A stretch of 64,000 bases of DNA from Mycobacterium sp. ITM-2016-00316 (GCF_002968335.2 NZ_CP134398.1:2666001-2730000), one strand, 5' to 3'. Positions 37,769 through 50,922 are shown, counted from the stretch's first letter. Notes: a model not told the origin generated them from the sequence alone. Numbers and translations are program-made.

Positions 37769-37833
37769 CCCGGTATCGGTTGGCCCGGGGACATACTGGG
37801 AATCTGTAGACCAGCCGAGACGTTAGGAAGAAC

Positions 37834-38187
37834 GTGACTACACAGGACATCACCGCAGCTGAGTTCAAGGCGATCGTCGACGAGAACGACATCGTCCTCG
37901 TCGACTTCTGGGCGTCGTGGTGCGGTCCATGTCGCGCGTTCGCCCCCACGTTCGGCGCGTCCGCGGACAAACATCCCGATATCGTGCACGCGAAGGTCGA
38001 CACCGAGGCCGAACCCGAGCTGGCGCAGGCCGCCGAGATTCAGGCGATCCCGACCTTGATGGCCTTCAAGAAGGGCCACCAGGTGTTCCGGCAGTCCGGC
38101 GCACTGGGTGCCGCCCAGCTCGAGGAGCTCATCGCCAAGATCAAGGAATTCGACATCGACGCGGCCGTCGCGTCACAGGAGAACTGA
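37834..38187 (+). CDS. trxA: Thioredoxin
   Basis: 117 residues from GTG at 37834, with an AGGAAG Shine-Dalgarno. The active site WCGPC is at residues 29-33, with VLVDFWASWCGPCRAFAP and the cis-proline segment AIPTLMAFKKG near 75. A soluble disulfide reductase. The C-terminal FDIDAAVASQEN extends slightly beyond classic thioredoxins. In M. tuberculosis a thioredoxin gene also follows the suf operon. No thioredoxin reductase gene is adjacent here. Confidence 0.93.
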   Translation: MTTQDITAAEFKAIVDENDIVLVDFWASWCGPCRAFAPTFGASADKHPDIVHAKVDTEAEPELAQAAEIQAIPTLMAFKKGHQVFRQSGALGAAQLEELIAKIKEFDIDAAVASQEN

Positions 38188-38209
38188 ACCACGCGCTAAC
38201 GTGCTCGGC

Positions 38210-39046
38210 GTGGCTGAGCACAGCGAGTTCGTCCTCGTCGACCGTCCCGAGCCCGGCGTGGCGTTGGTCACCCTGAACCGGCCCGAGCGGATGAACTCGA
38301 TGGCCTTCGACGTCATGGTGCCGCTGCGCGCGGTGATCGGTGATCTGCATCATGACAACGGGGTGCGGGTCGTCGTGTTGACCGGCGCCGGCCGCGGGTT
38401 CTCCTCGGGTGCCGACCACAAGTCGGCGGGTTCGGTACCGCACGTCGAGGGCCTGACCCGGCCGTCGTTCGCGTTGCGCTCCATGGAGGTGCTCGATGAC
38501 GTCATCCTGGGGCTGCGCAAGCTGCACCAGCCGGTGATCGCCGCCGTTAATGGTGCCGCCATCGGCGGCGGTCTGTGTCTGGCCTTGGCCTGCGATATCC
38601 GTGTCGCCGCAGCTGGGGCGTATTTTCGCGCGGCCGGCATCAACAACGGGCTGACCGCCAGCGAGCTCGGTCTGTCCTATCTGCTGCCCCGCGCCATCGG
38701 CGCGTCACGCGCCTTCGAGATCATGCTCACCGGCCGCGATGTCGACGCCGCTGAGGCCGAGCGGATCGGGCTGGTCTCCGCCGTCACCGCTCAGGACGAC
38801 CTGCTGTCGCATTGCCTGGAGATGGCGCGGGGGATCGCGGCGTTCTCCCGGCCGGGAACCGAATTGACCAAGCGCACACTGTGGAGTGGACTGGACGCCG
38901 GTAGCCTGGAAGGCCATATGCAGGCCGAGGGTCTCGGTCAGCTCTATGTGCGTCTACTCACCGCCAACTTTGAAGAAGCGGTCGCTGCGCGCAAAGATAA
39001 GCGGTCGCCGGTGTTTTCTGATGACCGGGGTACCGACGACACGTAG
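38210..39046 (+). CDS. echA12: Enoyl-CoA hydratase/isomerase family protein
   Basis: 278 residues from GTG at 38210, chosen because TAACGT ends 7 bases upstream (leaderless pattern); a GTG at 38201 is in frame. Crotonase fold: LTGAGRGFSSGADHKS (oxyanion-hole region), AAVNGAAIGGGLCLALACDI, and FRAAGINNGLTASELGLSYL. It closely matches M. tuberculosis EchA12 (Rv1472) in sequence and position. The usual glutamate pair is partly replaced in this subfamily, so hydratase activity is an assumption. The C-terminus includes ELTKRTLWSGLDAGSLEGHM. Confidence 0.9.
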   Translation: MAEHSEFVLVDRPEPGVALVTLNRPERMNSMAFDVMVPLRAVIGDLHHDNGVRVVVLTGAGRGFSSGADHKSAGSVPHVEGLTRPSFALRSMEVLDDVILGLRKLHQPVIAAVNGAAIGGGLCLALACDIRVAAAGAYFRAAGINNGLTASELGLSYLLPRAIGASRAFEIMLTGRDVDAAEAERIGLVSAVTAQDDLLSHCLEMARGIAAFSRPGTELTKRTLWSGLDAGSLEGHMQAEGLGQLYVRLLTANFEEAVAARKDKRSPVFSDDRGTDDT

Positions 39047-39067
39047 TCAACATGAGGAGGTAGTTGC

Positions 39068-40696
<1,629 letters not shown>

Positions 40697-40789
40697 GGCT
40701 GGCTGCAAGACAATTCGCGCGTTCCCCCGCGCCGTGTTTGCTCGGTTCCTAGTCTGGGTATCCGCGACGTTGCACCGGGAAGTGGGGAG

Positions 40790-40999
40790 ATGTCGATGAG
40801 TGAAACCAGGATGAGTGAAACCAGTAGGTCCCGTGAGCAGATCCTGACCGAGCTGCGCAGCGCGTACGAGCGGGGGGCCAGCATCAGGTCGCTGGTGGCC
40901 GAGACCGGCCGCTCGTATGGGTCCGTGCACAGCATGTTGCGCGAGTCCGGAACCCGAATGCGCAGCCGTGGGGGACCGAACCACCGCCGCGCAAGTTAG
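40790..40999 (+). CDS. Small helix-turn-helix protein
   Basis: 69 residues, preceded by GGGGAGA. The core EQILTELRSAYERGASIRSL followed by VAETGRSYGSVHSMLRESG is a compact HTH of the transposase/Trp-repressor-like kind, with a basic C-terminal end RMRSRGGPNHRRAS. It matches the Rv1473A-position small regulator conserved between the ABC-F gene and acnR in mycobacteria. Likely a nucleoid or transcription factor; target unknown. Its stop overlaps the convergent acnR stop by 4 bases. Confidence 0.85.
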   Translation: MSMSETRMSETSRSREQILTELRSAYERGASIRSLVAETGRSYGSVHSMLRESGTRMRSRGGPNHRRAS

Positions 41000-41568
41000 C
41001 CGCCGGCGGGCTGGCGCACCGAATCCTCGACGAGGTCCAAGACCGCGCTGAGGTTTTCGGTATCCTCGCCGGAGGCAAGGCGTGCCACCAGACCATCGAG
41101 CACCAGATCCAGATAGGTCTGCAGCACCGCGCCCGGCACGTCATCGCGCAGGCGTCCGGCCTGTTTCTGCTTGCGCAGACGTTCGGTGGTCGCCGCCGAC
41201 AACTCGGCCGACCGCTCGGCCCAACCCTGATGGAACGCAGGGTCATTACGGAGCTTGCGGGCGATCTCCAGCCGGGTGACCAACCAGTCGAATTGATCGG
41301 GTGCGGCAAGAAGATCGCGCATCACCTGGATCAATCCTTCGCGGGCGGCCACATCGGCCATCCGCTCGGCGTCTTCGCGCGCCAACTCGAAGAACAGCGT
41401 GTCCTTGTCGCGGAAGTGGTGGAAGATGGCGCCGCGCGACAGCCCGATGGTGTGTTCGAGCCGTCGCACGGTCGCCTTCTCGTATCCGTACTCGGCGAAG
41501 CAGCGGCGGGCGCCGTCGAGGATCTGGCGGCGCCGTGCGGCCAGATGGTCGTCGGTTACCCGTGGCAC
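40996..41568 (-). CDS. acnR: AcnR, TetR-type repressor of aconitase
   Basis: 190 residues from GTG at 41568. HTH with RCFAEYGYEKATVRRLEHTI and GLSRGAIFHHFRDKDTLFFE (about 20-62). Location immediately downstream of acn (44-base gap, same strand) matches corynebacterial AcnR and M. tuberculosis Rv1474c. In Corynebacterium glutamicum the protein represses acn and senses citrate and metal. A matching operator is present in the acn promoter at 44489-44504. Part of the acn-acnR transcription unit. Confidence 0.92.
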   Translation of the reverse strand: MPRVTDDHLAARRRQILDGARRCFAEYGYEKATVRRLEHTIGLSRGAIFHHFRDKDTLFFELAREDAERMADVAAREGLIQVMRDLLAAPDQFDWLVTRLEIARKLRNDPAFHQGWAERSAELSAATTERLRKQKQAGRLRDDVPGAVLQTYLDLVLDGLVARLASGEDTENLSAVLDLVEDSVRQPAGG

Positions 41569-41612
41569 GGTGCGTCCGCTGCCTGTATATCCCGAGTCCT
41601 GCCGCCCGTCGC

Positions 41613-44441
<2,829 letters not shown>

Positions 44442-44481
44442 CTAGATCTTGCCGCGACGGGCTGTGTCGACGGCGTTGCTG

Positions 44482-44504
44482 ATCCTAACAGTACGCTTGT
44501 CCTG
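44482..44504 (-). promoter_or_regulatory. acn promoter with AcnR-type operator
   Basis: CAGTACGCTTGTCCTG at 44489-44504 is a 6-4-6 inverted repeat with one mismatch. It fits the known corynebacterial AcnR motif (CAGNAC, four bases, GTACTG). On the minus strand it stands directly before a TAGGAT -10 (44487-44482), so a bound repressor would block RNA polymerase. Distance to the acn ATG is about 50 bases. Confidence 0.7.
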
Positions 44505-44667
44505 CAAGGCGCTGCGGGTCGGGTCCAGTCTTCTCCAGTTGCCCGTTCGATGCGACCCGGATGGCCAGATCGTGGGATCGCCGCGGTGATCACGCGGGAA
44601 TCACTTCGCGATGACGAGTCGTGAGTCGGGTGCGGCCGCACGGTTGGCGCGACGGTACGGTGCCTGT

Positions 44668-45201
44668 GTGACCGGACCGCACGTACTCCCGCACCTGCCG
44701 GGCTACATTCCGCCCGACGTGGACATGAACCTGGTCAAGGAGCAGACCGGCGAGGGTGGCGTGAGCGCCCCCGCGGGCACCGACATCACCGCATTGCAAC
44801 AGGTCGTGGCCGAGGCCAACCAGGACGGTATCGACCTCAAGATCGTCGTCATCGCCAACAACCCGCCCATCGACACCCCGTTGCGCGATATCGCCACCGA
44901 GGTGGGTGCGGCCCATCCGGGTTCGACGGTGCTGGCCATCAGTCCGTCCTATGCCGGAACGTTCAGTCCGGTATATGACCGTGTCACTCTGGAAGCCGGT
45001 CAGGATCTGGCGAAAACAGGCGATCCGGTGCAATCTTCGAAGAATTTCGTTGCCGAGTTGCAGACCCCCGACTTTCCCTGGATGCCGTTTACCATCGTGC
45101 TTGTTCTCGGCGTTGCGGTCGCTGCGGTATTCACTCGTATGCTGCAGGTTCGCGCGAAGCGCGGCGTTGCTGACGAGGCCCCCACGTCGACTGCCGACTA
45201 A
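44668..45201 (+). CDS. Small membrane protein (DUF6676-type, Rv1476 position)
   Basis: 177 residues from GTG at 44668. TACGGT (44656-44661) ends 6 bases before this GTG, which favours it over an ATG at 44611. The N-terminal part (DITALQQVVAEANQDGIDLK, STVLAISPSYAGTFSP) resembles a small alpha/beta Rossmann-like domain. A single C-terminal membrane helix, MPFTIVLVLGVAVAAVF, is followed by the positive RMLQVRAKR, so the soluble part should face outside. The gene always stands before ripA in mycobacteria; a role with peptidoglycan hydrolysis is possible but unproven. Confidence 0.8.
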   Translation: MTGPHVLPHLPGYIPPDVDMNLVKEQTGEGGVSAPAGTDITALQQVVAEANQDGIDLKIVVIANNPPIDTPLRDIATEVGAAHPGSTVLAISPSYAGTFSPVYDRVTLEAGQDLAKTGDPVQSSKNFVAELQTPDFPWMPFTIVLVLGVAVAAVFTRMLQVRAKRGVADEAPTSTAD

Positions 45202-45255
45202 TCATCGAACATTTGGTCGCGAATTCGAATATCACCATTCGATAACGCTCGATTC

Positions 45256-45293
45256 AATTACATTCATGTAATTTGTTACTAAAGTTTCTTTAG
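45256..45293. promoter_or_regulatory. AT-rich double palindrome upstream of ripA
   Basis: AATTACATTCATGTAATT (45256-45273, perfect 8-base arms, 2-base spacer) is followed 6 bases later by CTAAAGTTTCTTTAG (45279-45293, perfect 6-base arms, 3-base spacer). They lie in a strikingly AT-rich stretch (about 45220-45292) that contrasts with the surrounding GC-rich DNA. They sit about 125-160 bases before the ripA start. Either operator or upstream activating sequence; no T-tract terminator is evident. Confidence 0.6.
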
Positions 45294-45415
45294 CGCGTGA
45301 TGTGACGTACGGTGCAAACAGTGCTCGTGATGCAGGTGTGATTCCTGTGACTCACGGCACGCAAGTGATGTTGTGCCGACACTGTTCGCGTTGAGCCCTA
45401 GGAGACTTGAGTCGA

Positions 45416-46861
45416 ATGAGACGCACCCCTGGCGCCTCCGCCTCCCGGAACTACGGGCGAGTCTGCGCGATCCCGCTGTCGTTGGGGATTCTGTTCGCGG
45501 GCGCCGTGCCCGATGGCCCGATCACCGGGCCGGTCGCGATCGCCGAGCCGGTCGGCCCGGAGGGCGTGGCCGCCCTCGTCGCCGCCGTCGCCGATGCCAA
45601 CCAGCGGCTCCAGGACCTCGGCGCGGCCGTGCAGGCCCAGCAGGAGAGCGTCAACAAGGCGCTCGTCGGAGTGCAGGATGCCCGCGATGCCGCGCTCGCG
45701 GCCCAGCAGCAGGTCGACGCGAGCCAGCGCAGCGTGGCGGATGCCAACGCCGCAATTGCCGACGCGCAGAAGCGGTTCGACACCTACGCCGTCGCGGCCT
45801 ATGTCAATGGGCCCGCCGCCTCCTACCTCACCGCCGCGGATCCGGCCGACGCGTTGCGCACCGCCGCGGCCGGCCAGGCGATGGCCATCAGTTCGCAGCA
45901 GGTGATGTCCGATCTGCAGCGGGCCCGCACCGATCAGGTCAACCGTGAATCGGCAGCCCGGCTGGCCAAACAGAACGCCGACAACGCCGCCGCCGCCGCA
46001 CAATCGAGCCAGGACGCCGCGGTGGCCAGCCTCACCGAAGCGCAGCAGGTCTTCGGTTCTCAGCAGTCCGAACTGGATCGCCTTAGCGCCGAACGCAGTG
46101 CGGCGCAAGCGAAATTGGCCGCCGCACGGCCGGCCCAGGCGCCCGCCGCCGCACCCGCGGCCGCGGCGCCGAATGCCGGTGCCGGCCCCGCGGCCACCCC
46201 CGCGGCTGCGGACTGGGACCGCACACCGGGCGCGGCCGCACCGGGGGCGCAGTCCAGCCAGTGGGACCTGACGCTGCCCGCGATCCCGAGTGCATTCGTC
46301 AGTGGCGATCCGATCGCGATCATCAACGCGATTCTTGGCATCATGCAGACCTCGGCGCAGCTGACGGCGGACATGGGCCGCAACTTCCTGCAGAAGCTGG
46401 GCATCCTGCCGACCCCGACCGGATACACCAACAACGGCGCGATCCCGCGGGTGCACGGCCAGGCCGCCTCGGAATTCGTCATCAAGCGCGCCATGTCGCA
46501 AATCGGCGTGCCCTACTCGTGGGGCGGCGGAAACGCCGCAGGAAAGAGCAACGGGATCGACCAGGGCTCCGGCACAGTCGGTTTCGACTGCTCGGGGCTG
46601 GTGCTCTACGCCTTCGCCGGGGTGGGTATCAAACTGCCGCACTATTCGGGATCGCAGTACGACATGGGGCGCAAGGTCCCGACATCGCAGATGCGTCGTG
46701 GCGATGTCCTGTTCTGGGGCCCGGGCGGCAGCCAGCATGTGGCGATCTATCTCGGCAACAACCAGATGATCGAAGCCCCCTACACCGGCTCGCACGTCAA
46801 GATCTCGCCGGTGCGCACCAGCGGCATGACCCCGCACGCCGTCCGATACATCGAGTATTAA
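45416..46861 (+). CDS. ripA: Peptidoglycan endopeptidase RipA
   Basis: 481 residues from ATG at 45416 with AGGAG 11 bases upstream; the TTG at 45407 is too close. Signal peptide over about residues 1-40, then a long coiled coil (about 45-215) that blocks the active site in the zymogen, an Ala/Pro-rich linker, and a C-terminal NlpC/P60 domain. The catalytic triad is C392, H441, E453 (in GFDCSGL, GSQHVAIY and MIEAPY), with the same spacing as M. tuberculosis RipA. It cleaves D-Glu-meso-DAP bonds at the septum with RpfB, needed for daughter-cell separation. ripB follows at once. Confidence 0.96.
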   Translation: MRRTPGASASRNYGRVCAIPLSLGILFAGAVPDGPITGPVAIAEPVGPEGVAALVAAVADANQRLQDLGAAVQAQQESVNKALVGVQDARDAALAAQQQVDASQRSVADANAAIADAQKRFDTYAVAAYVNGPAASYLTAADPADALRTAAAGQAMAISSQQVMSDLQRARTDQVNRESAARLAKQNADNAAAAAQSSQDAAVASLTEAQQVFGSQQSELDRLSAERSAAQAKLAAARPAQAPAAAPAAAAPNAGAGPAATPAAADWDRTPGAAAPGAQSSQWDLTLPAIPSAFVSGDPIAIINAILGIMQTSAQLTADMGRNFLQKLGILPTPTGYTNNGAIPRVHGQAASEFVIKRAMSQIGVPYSWGGGNAAGKSNGIDQGSGTVGFDCSGLVLYAFAGVGIKLPHYSGSQYDMGRKVPTSQMRRGDVLFWGPGGSQHVAIYLGNNQMIEAPYTGSHVKISPVRTSGMTPHAVRYIEY

Positions 46862-46875
46862 CCGTAGGGAAATCC

Positions 46876-47586
46876 TTGAACGCCTTGACTTCCAAACGCT
46901 TCAGAAGCCTCACCCGTGTGCTGGCCGCACTGGCGGTCGCCGGTGCGATGGCGCTCGGCGCGGCGTCCCCGGCCGCGGCTGCCCCGGAGTGGGATCCGAC
47001 ATTGCCCGCCGTCCCCAGTTCCGGTGCTCCCGGCGACCCGGTGGCCATCGCGAACGCGTCGTTCCAGGTGAGCAAGATCGCGCTGGAGACCACGCAGAGC
47101 CTGGGTTCGAAGTTCCTGCAGACCATCGGGCTGGCGCCCACACCGGCCGCGGGTGGTCTGCCCACCGGTGCCCGCGTGCGCGGCCCGGCCGCCATCGAGT
47201 ACGTCATCCGCCGCGGCGGATCCCAGATCGGGGTGCCCTACTCGTGGGGCGGCGGCACACTGACCGGCCCCGGACCCGGCGTGGACTACGACGCCGGGAA
47301 GATGGGCTACGACTGCTCGGGCTTCACCCGGTACGCCTTCGCCGGCGTCGGCGTGCAGATCCCGAAGTACTCCGGCGACCAGTACAACACCGGCCGCCCG
47401 ATCCAACCGTCTCAGGCCAAGCGCGGCGACCTCATCTTCTGGGGCCCCGGCGGGAGCCAGCACGTGGCCATCTATCTGGGCGGCGGCAAGATGCTGGAGG
47501 CCTCCGGCAGCGCCGAGAAGGTGACCGTCAGCCCGCTGCGCACCGCGGGGATGTCGCCGCACCTGGTTCGTATCATCGAGTCCTGA
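46876..47586 (+). CDS. ripB: Peptidoglycan endopeptidase RipB
   Basis: 236 residues. The start is TTG at 46876, selected because AGGGA lies 5 bases upstream and the product then begins with a basic n-region (NALTSKRFRSLTRV) and signal peptide ending ASPAAAAPE. No coiled coil is present, so unlike RipA it is not self-blocked. NlpC/P60 domain with C147, H196, E208 in YDCSGF, GSQHVAIY and MLEASG. Its catalytic domain is closely related to that of RipA, and the two genes are separated by 14 bases. Confidence 0.93.
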   Translation: MNALTSKRFRSLTRVLAALAVAGAMALGAASPAAAAPEWDPTLPAVPSSGAPGDPVAIANASFQVSKIALETTQSLGSKFLQTIGLAPTPAAGGLPTGARVRGPAAIEYVIRRGGSQIGVPYSWGGGTLTGPGPGVDYDAGKMGYDCSGFTRYAFAGVGVQIPKYSGDQYNTGRPIQPSQAKRGDLIFWGPGGSQHVAIYLGGGKMLEASGSAEKVTVSPLRTAGMSPHLVRIIES

Positions 47587-47722
47587 CGCCACGGCGGGCG
47601 GGCGGGCGACGTCGACGGATTCCGAACTGCCTGGAATAGTTGACGGCGGACGCCCCGCCGCCTCGGCGGACGTCGGCGAATACCAGCGAGTTTGTACGAC
47701 AACCATCGTGGGAGGAAGCTAG

Positions 47723-48859
47723 ATGACGTCACCGAGTGGGCCGCCGCAGGGCGCCGGAGGCTACGCAGGCCCGGCCCCGACGCAGGGTTACCCGCCCGGC
47801 ACGCAGAGCGCTCCGCCCGCCAATGCGAACCTGCAGAACGAGGTCCATACCCTCGAGCGGGCCCTCTTCGAGGTCAAGCGCATCATCGTCGGTCAGGACC
47901 TGTTGCTCGAGCGCATGCTGGTCGGTCTGCTCGCCAAGGGCCACGTCCTGCTCGAAGGTGTGCCCGGCGTCGCCAAGACCCTGGCGGTCGAGACCTTCGC
48001 CAAGGTGGTCGGCGGCACCTTCGCCCGCATCCAGTTCACCCCCGACCTGGTGCCCACCGACATCGTCGGTACCCGTATCTACCGGCAGGGCCAGGAAGAG
48101 TTCGATATCGAACTCGGCCCCGTCGTCGTCAACTTCCTGCTCGCCGACGAGATCAACCGCGCCCCGGCCAAGGTGCAGTCCGCGCTGCTGGAGGTCATGG
48201 CCGAGCGCAAGATCTCCATCGGTGGCAAGACGTTCCCGTTGCCGTCGCCGTTCCTGGTGATGGCCACCCAGAACCCGATCGAGCAGGAGGGTGTCTACCA
48301 GCTGCCCGAGGCGCAGCGTGACCGCTTCCTGTTCAAGCTCAACGTCGACTACCCGTCGCCGGAGGAAGAGCGCGAGATCATCTACCGGATGGGCGTCAAA
48401 CCGCCGGAGCCCAAGCAGATCCTGAACACCGGTGACCTGCTGCGCCTGCAGGAGGTCGCGGCCAACAATTTCGTGCACCACGCGCTGGTCGACTACGTGG
48501 TGCGCATCGTCACCGCGACCCGCGAGCCGGAGAAGTTCGGTATGCCCGACGCCAAGTCGTGGATCGCCTACGGCGCGTCGCCGCGTGCCTCGCTGGGCAT
48601 CATCGCCGCCTCCCGCGCGCTGGCGCTGGTGCGCGGGCGTGACTACGTCGTGCCCCAGGATGTCGTGGAGGTCATCCCGGACGTGCTGCGGCACCGTCTG
48701 GTGCTCACCTACGACGCGCTGGCCGATGAGGTCTCCGCGGAGACGGTGATCAACCGCATCATGCAGACCGTCGGTCTGCCGCAGGTGAATGCGATTCCGC
48801 AGCAGGGTCATTCGGCGCCTCCCGGGGTGCCCGCCGCGGCGGCGGCCGGCGGTCGGTGA
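47723..48859 (+). CDS. moxR1: MoxR family AAA+ ATPase
   Basis: 378 residues. N-terminal Gly/Pro-rich tail (1-38), then AAA+ core: Walker A GVPGVAKT at 79-86, Walker B LLADEINRAP near 150, sensor 1 ATQNPIEQEGVYQLPEAQRD, and the lid domain. MoxR proteins act as chaperones, usually with VWA and DUF58 partners encoded downstream, as here. In M. tuberculosis MoxR1 has been linked to folding of RipA, whose gene lies just upstream. Its stop overlaps the DUF58 start (GTGA). Confidence 0.94.
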   Translation: MTSPSGPPQGAGGYAGPAPTQGYPPGTQSAPPANANLQNEVHTLERALFEVKRIIVGQDLLLERMLVGLLAKGHVLLEGVPGVAKTLAVETFAKVVGGTFARIQFTPDLVPTDIVGTRIYRQGQEEFDIELGPVVVNFLLADEINRAPAKVQSALLEVMAERKISIGGKTFPLPSPFLVMATQNPIEQEGVYQLPEAQRDRFLFKLNVDYPSPEEEREIIYRMGVKPPEPKQILNTGDLLRLQEVAANNFVHHALVDYVVRIVTATREPEKFGMPDAKSWIAYGASPRASLGIIAASRALALVRGRDYVVPQDVVEVIPDVLRHRLVLTYDALADEVSAETVINRIMQTVGLPQVNAIPQQGHSAPPGVPAAAAAGGR

Positions 48860-49806
48860 CCAGCTCCGGCCGCCGCGCGGTCGACCTCCCCTCGCTCAAG
48901 CGTGGTGAGATCCGCGACCCTGCCCTGACCGCGGCCTTGCGCAAGCTCGAGCTGACGGTGCGCCGCAAGCTCGACGGGGTGCTGCACGGCGATCACCTCG
49001 GCCTGATACCCGGTCCCGGTTCGGAGTCGGGAGAATCGCGGATGTATCAGCCCGGCGACGATGTGCGCCGGATGGACTGGTCGGTGACCGCGCGCACGAC
49101 CCATCCGCATGTCCGGCAGATGATCGCCGACCGCGAGCTGGAAACCTGGCTGGTGGTCGATGTCTCGGCCAGTCTCGATTTCGGCACCGCGGGTTGTGAG
49201 AAGCGGGATCTGGCGGTGGCCGCCGCTGCGGCGATCACCTTCCTCAACAGCGGCGGCGGCAACCGGATCGGCGCGCTGATCTCCAACGGCGACACCCTGC
49301 GGCGGGTGCCTGCGCTGTCGGGCCGGCTGCACGAACAGGAACTGCTGCGGGCCATTGCCACCACCCCGCAGGCGCCCCCCGGGGTGCGGGGTGACCTGGC
49401 CGCGACCATCGACGCGCTGCGCCGCCCGGAACGCCGGCGCGGGATGGCCGTCATCATCAGCGATTTCCTGGGGCCGATCGACTGGATGCGGCCGTTGCGG
49501 GCGATCGCCGGACGCCACGAGGTGTTGGGCATCGAGATCATCGACCCGCGCGATGTCGAACTGCCCGATATCGGCGATGTGATCCTGCAGGACACCGAGA
49601 CCGGGGTGACTCGCGAGTTCACCATCGACGAGAAGTTGCGCGACGATTTCGCGCGCGCCTCCGCGGCGCACCGTGACGAGGTCGCCCGCACACTGCGGCG
49701 CTGCGGCGCGCCGCTGCTGACCCTGCGCACCGACGGGGACTGGATCGCCGATGTGGTCCGGTTCGTGGCCAATCGCCGCCGGGGCGCCCTGGCGGGCGGC
49801 CGATGA
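48856..49806 (+). CDS. DUF58 domain protein
   Basis: 316 residues. DUF58/VWA-like fold with RMYQPGDDVRRMDWSVTART (the hallmark YQPGDDvR.iDW, about 56-75), TWLVVDVSASLDFGTAGCEK near 98-117 with a degenerate MIDAS (DVSAS), and MAVIISDFLGPIDW. Member of the MoxR-DUF58-VWA module; thought to form a complex on which MoxR acts. Translation is coupled to moxR. The stop codon is embedded in an intergenic repeat. Confidence 0.9.
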   Translation: MTSSGRRAVDLPSLKRGEIRDPALTAALRKLELTVRRKLDGVLHGDHLGLIPGPGSESGESRMYQPGDDVRRMDWSVTARTTHPHVRQMIADRELETWLVVDVSASLDFGTAGCEKRDLAVAAAAAITFLNSGGGNRIGALISNGDTLRRVPALSGRLHEQELLRAIATTPQAPPGVRGDLAATIDALRRPERRRGMAVIISDFLGPIDWMRPLRAIAGRHEVLGIEIIDPRDVELPDIGDVILQDTETGVTREFTIDEKLRDDFARASAAHRDEVARTLRRCGAPLLTLRTDGDWIADVVRFVANRRRGALAGGR

Positions 49807-49877
49807 GCGCTTGCGCGAAGAGGAGAAAGTTCCGATGAGCGCTTGCGCGAAGAGCGAACAGAGCCGATGAGTGCTTG
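49801..49877 (+). repeat. Tandem stop-codon-spanning repeat
   Basis: CGATGAGCGCTTGCGCGAAG begins at 49801 and again at 49833, a 32-base period, each followed by AG; a third, shortened copy starts at 49864 (CCGATGAGTGCTTG). The first copy contains the TGA of the DUF58 gene; the later copies carry in-frame-looking ATGAG/TGA sequences without continuing the protein. A related copy with two differences spans the zwf stop at 5948-5967. Confidence 0.65.
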
Positions 49878-49908
49878 ATGACTACGACACCGAAATGACA
49901 AGCTGCAC

Positions 49909-50916
49909 ATGACTTTGCCGTTGCTCGGACCGATGAGCCTGTCGGGCTTCGAACACAAGTGGTTCTTCCTCTTCCTGCTGGCTGTCCTGGGACTGGTCGG
50001 CCTCTACGTTGTCGTCCAACGGGCCCGCCAGAAGCGGATCCTGCGCTTCGCCAACATGGAGCTGTTGGAGAAGGTCGCGCCCAAACAGCCCACCCGGTGG
50101 CGGCACCTGCCGGCGATCCTGCTGGTGTCCGCCCTGGTCCTGCTGACCGTGGCGATGGCCGGACCGACCAACGATGTGCGGGTGCCGCGCAACCGGGCCG
50201 TGGTGATGCTGGTCATCGACGTCTCCCAGTCGATGCGGGCCACCGATGTCGCCCCGAGCCGGCTGGTCGCCGCCCAGGAGGCCGCCAAGCAGTTCGCCGA
50301 CCAGCTGACCCCGGGGATCAACCTCGGCTTGATCGCCTACGCCGGCACCGCCACCGTGCTCGTCTCGCCGACGACCAACCGTGAGGCCACCAAGAACGGT
50401 ATCGACAAGCTGCAGCTCGCCGACCGCACCGCCACCGGTGAAGGCATCTTCACCGCGTTGCAGGCGGTCGCCACCGTCGGTGCGGTGATCGGCGGCGGTG
50501 ACGAGCCCCCGCCGGCCCGCATCGTGCTGATGTCCGACGGTAAGGAGACGGTGCCGTCTAACCCGGACAACCCCAAGGGCGCCTACACCGCGGCCCGAAC
50601 CGCCAAGGACCAGGGCGTGCCCATCTCGACGGTGTCCTTCGGCACCCCGTACGGCTACGTCGAGATCAACGAACAGCGTCAGCCGGTGCCCGTCGACGAC
50701 GAGATGCTGAAGAAGATCGCCGACCTCTCCGGCGGTGAGGCGTTCACCGCGTCCAGCCTTGAACAGCTCAAAGAGGTCTTCAGCTCGCTGCAGCAGCAGA
50801 TCGGCTACGAGACCATCAAGGGCGACGCCAGCGTCGGCTGGCTGCGCCTCGGAGCGCTGGTGTTGGCGTTGGCCGCGCTGGCCGCGCTGCTGATCAACCG
50901 TCGACTGCCGGGCTAG
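49909..50916 (+). CDS. VWA-domain membrane protein
   Basis: 335 residues. Two N-terminal membrane helices (about 17-36 and 68-85), a von Willebrand A domain with MIDAS DVSQS at 104-108 and the later Thr/Asp sites ([21 protein letters not shown]), and a C-terminal helix near 309-330. BatA-like topology places the VWA domain on one face between helices. Third part of the MoxR-DUF58-VWA module. A 102-base gap with repeats separates it from DUF58, so expression may be less tightly coupled than the first two genes. Confidence 0.92.
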   Translation: MTLPLLGPMSLSGFEHKWFFLFLLAVLGLVGLYVVVQRARQKRILRFANMELLEKVAPKQPTRWRHLPAILLVSALVLLTVAMAGPTNDVRVPRNRAVVMLVIDVSQSMRATDVAPSRLVAAQEAAKQFADQLTPGINLGLIAYAGTATVLVSPTTNREATKNGIDKLQLADRTATGEGIFTALQAVATVGAVIGGGDEPPPARIVLMSDGKETVPSNPDNPKGAYTAARTAKDQGVPISTVSFGTPYGYVEINEQRQPVPVDDEMLKKIADLSGGEAFTASSLEQLKEVFSSLQQQIGYETIKGDASVGWLRLGALVLALAALAALLINRRLPG

Positions 50917-50922
50917 TCCTGT

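Noticed and set aside
45325..45362. CRP-like TGTGA half sites upstream of ripA
   Set aside because: TGTGA occurs, but the second half TCACA is not at the required 6-base spacing.
45202..45415. Possible ydaO-type c-di-AMP riboswitch before ripA
   Set aside because: These riboswitches precede some actinobacterial cell-wall hydrolase genes, but I could not find the conserved core blocks here; the region is dominated by AT palindromes.
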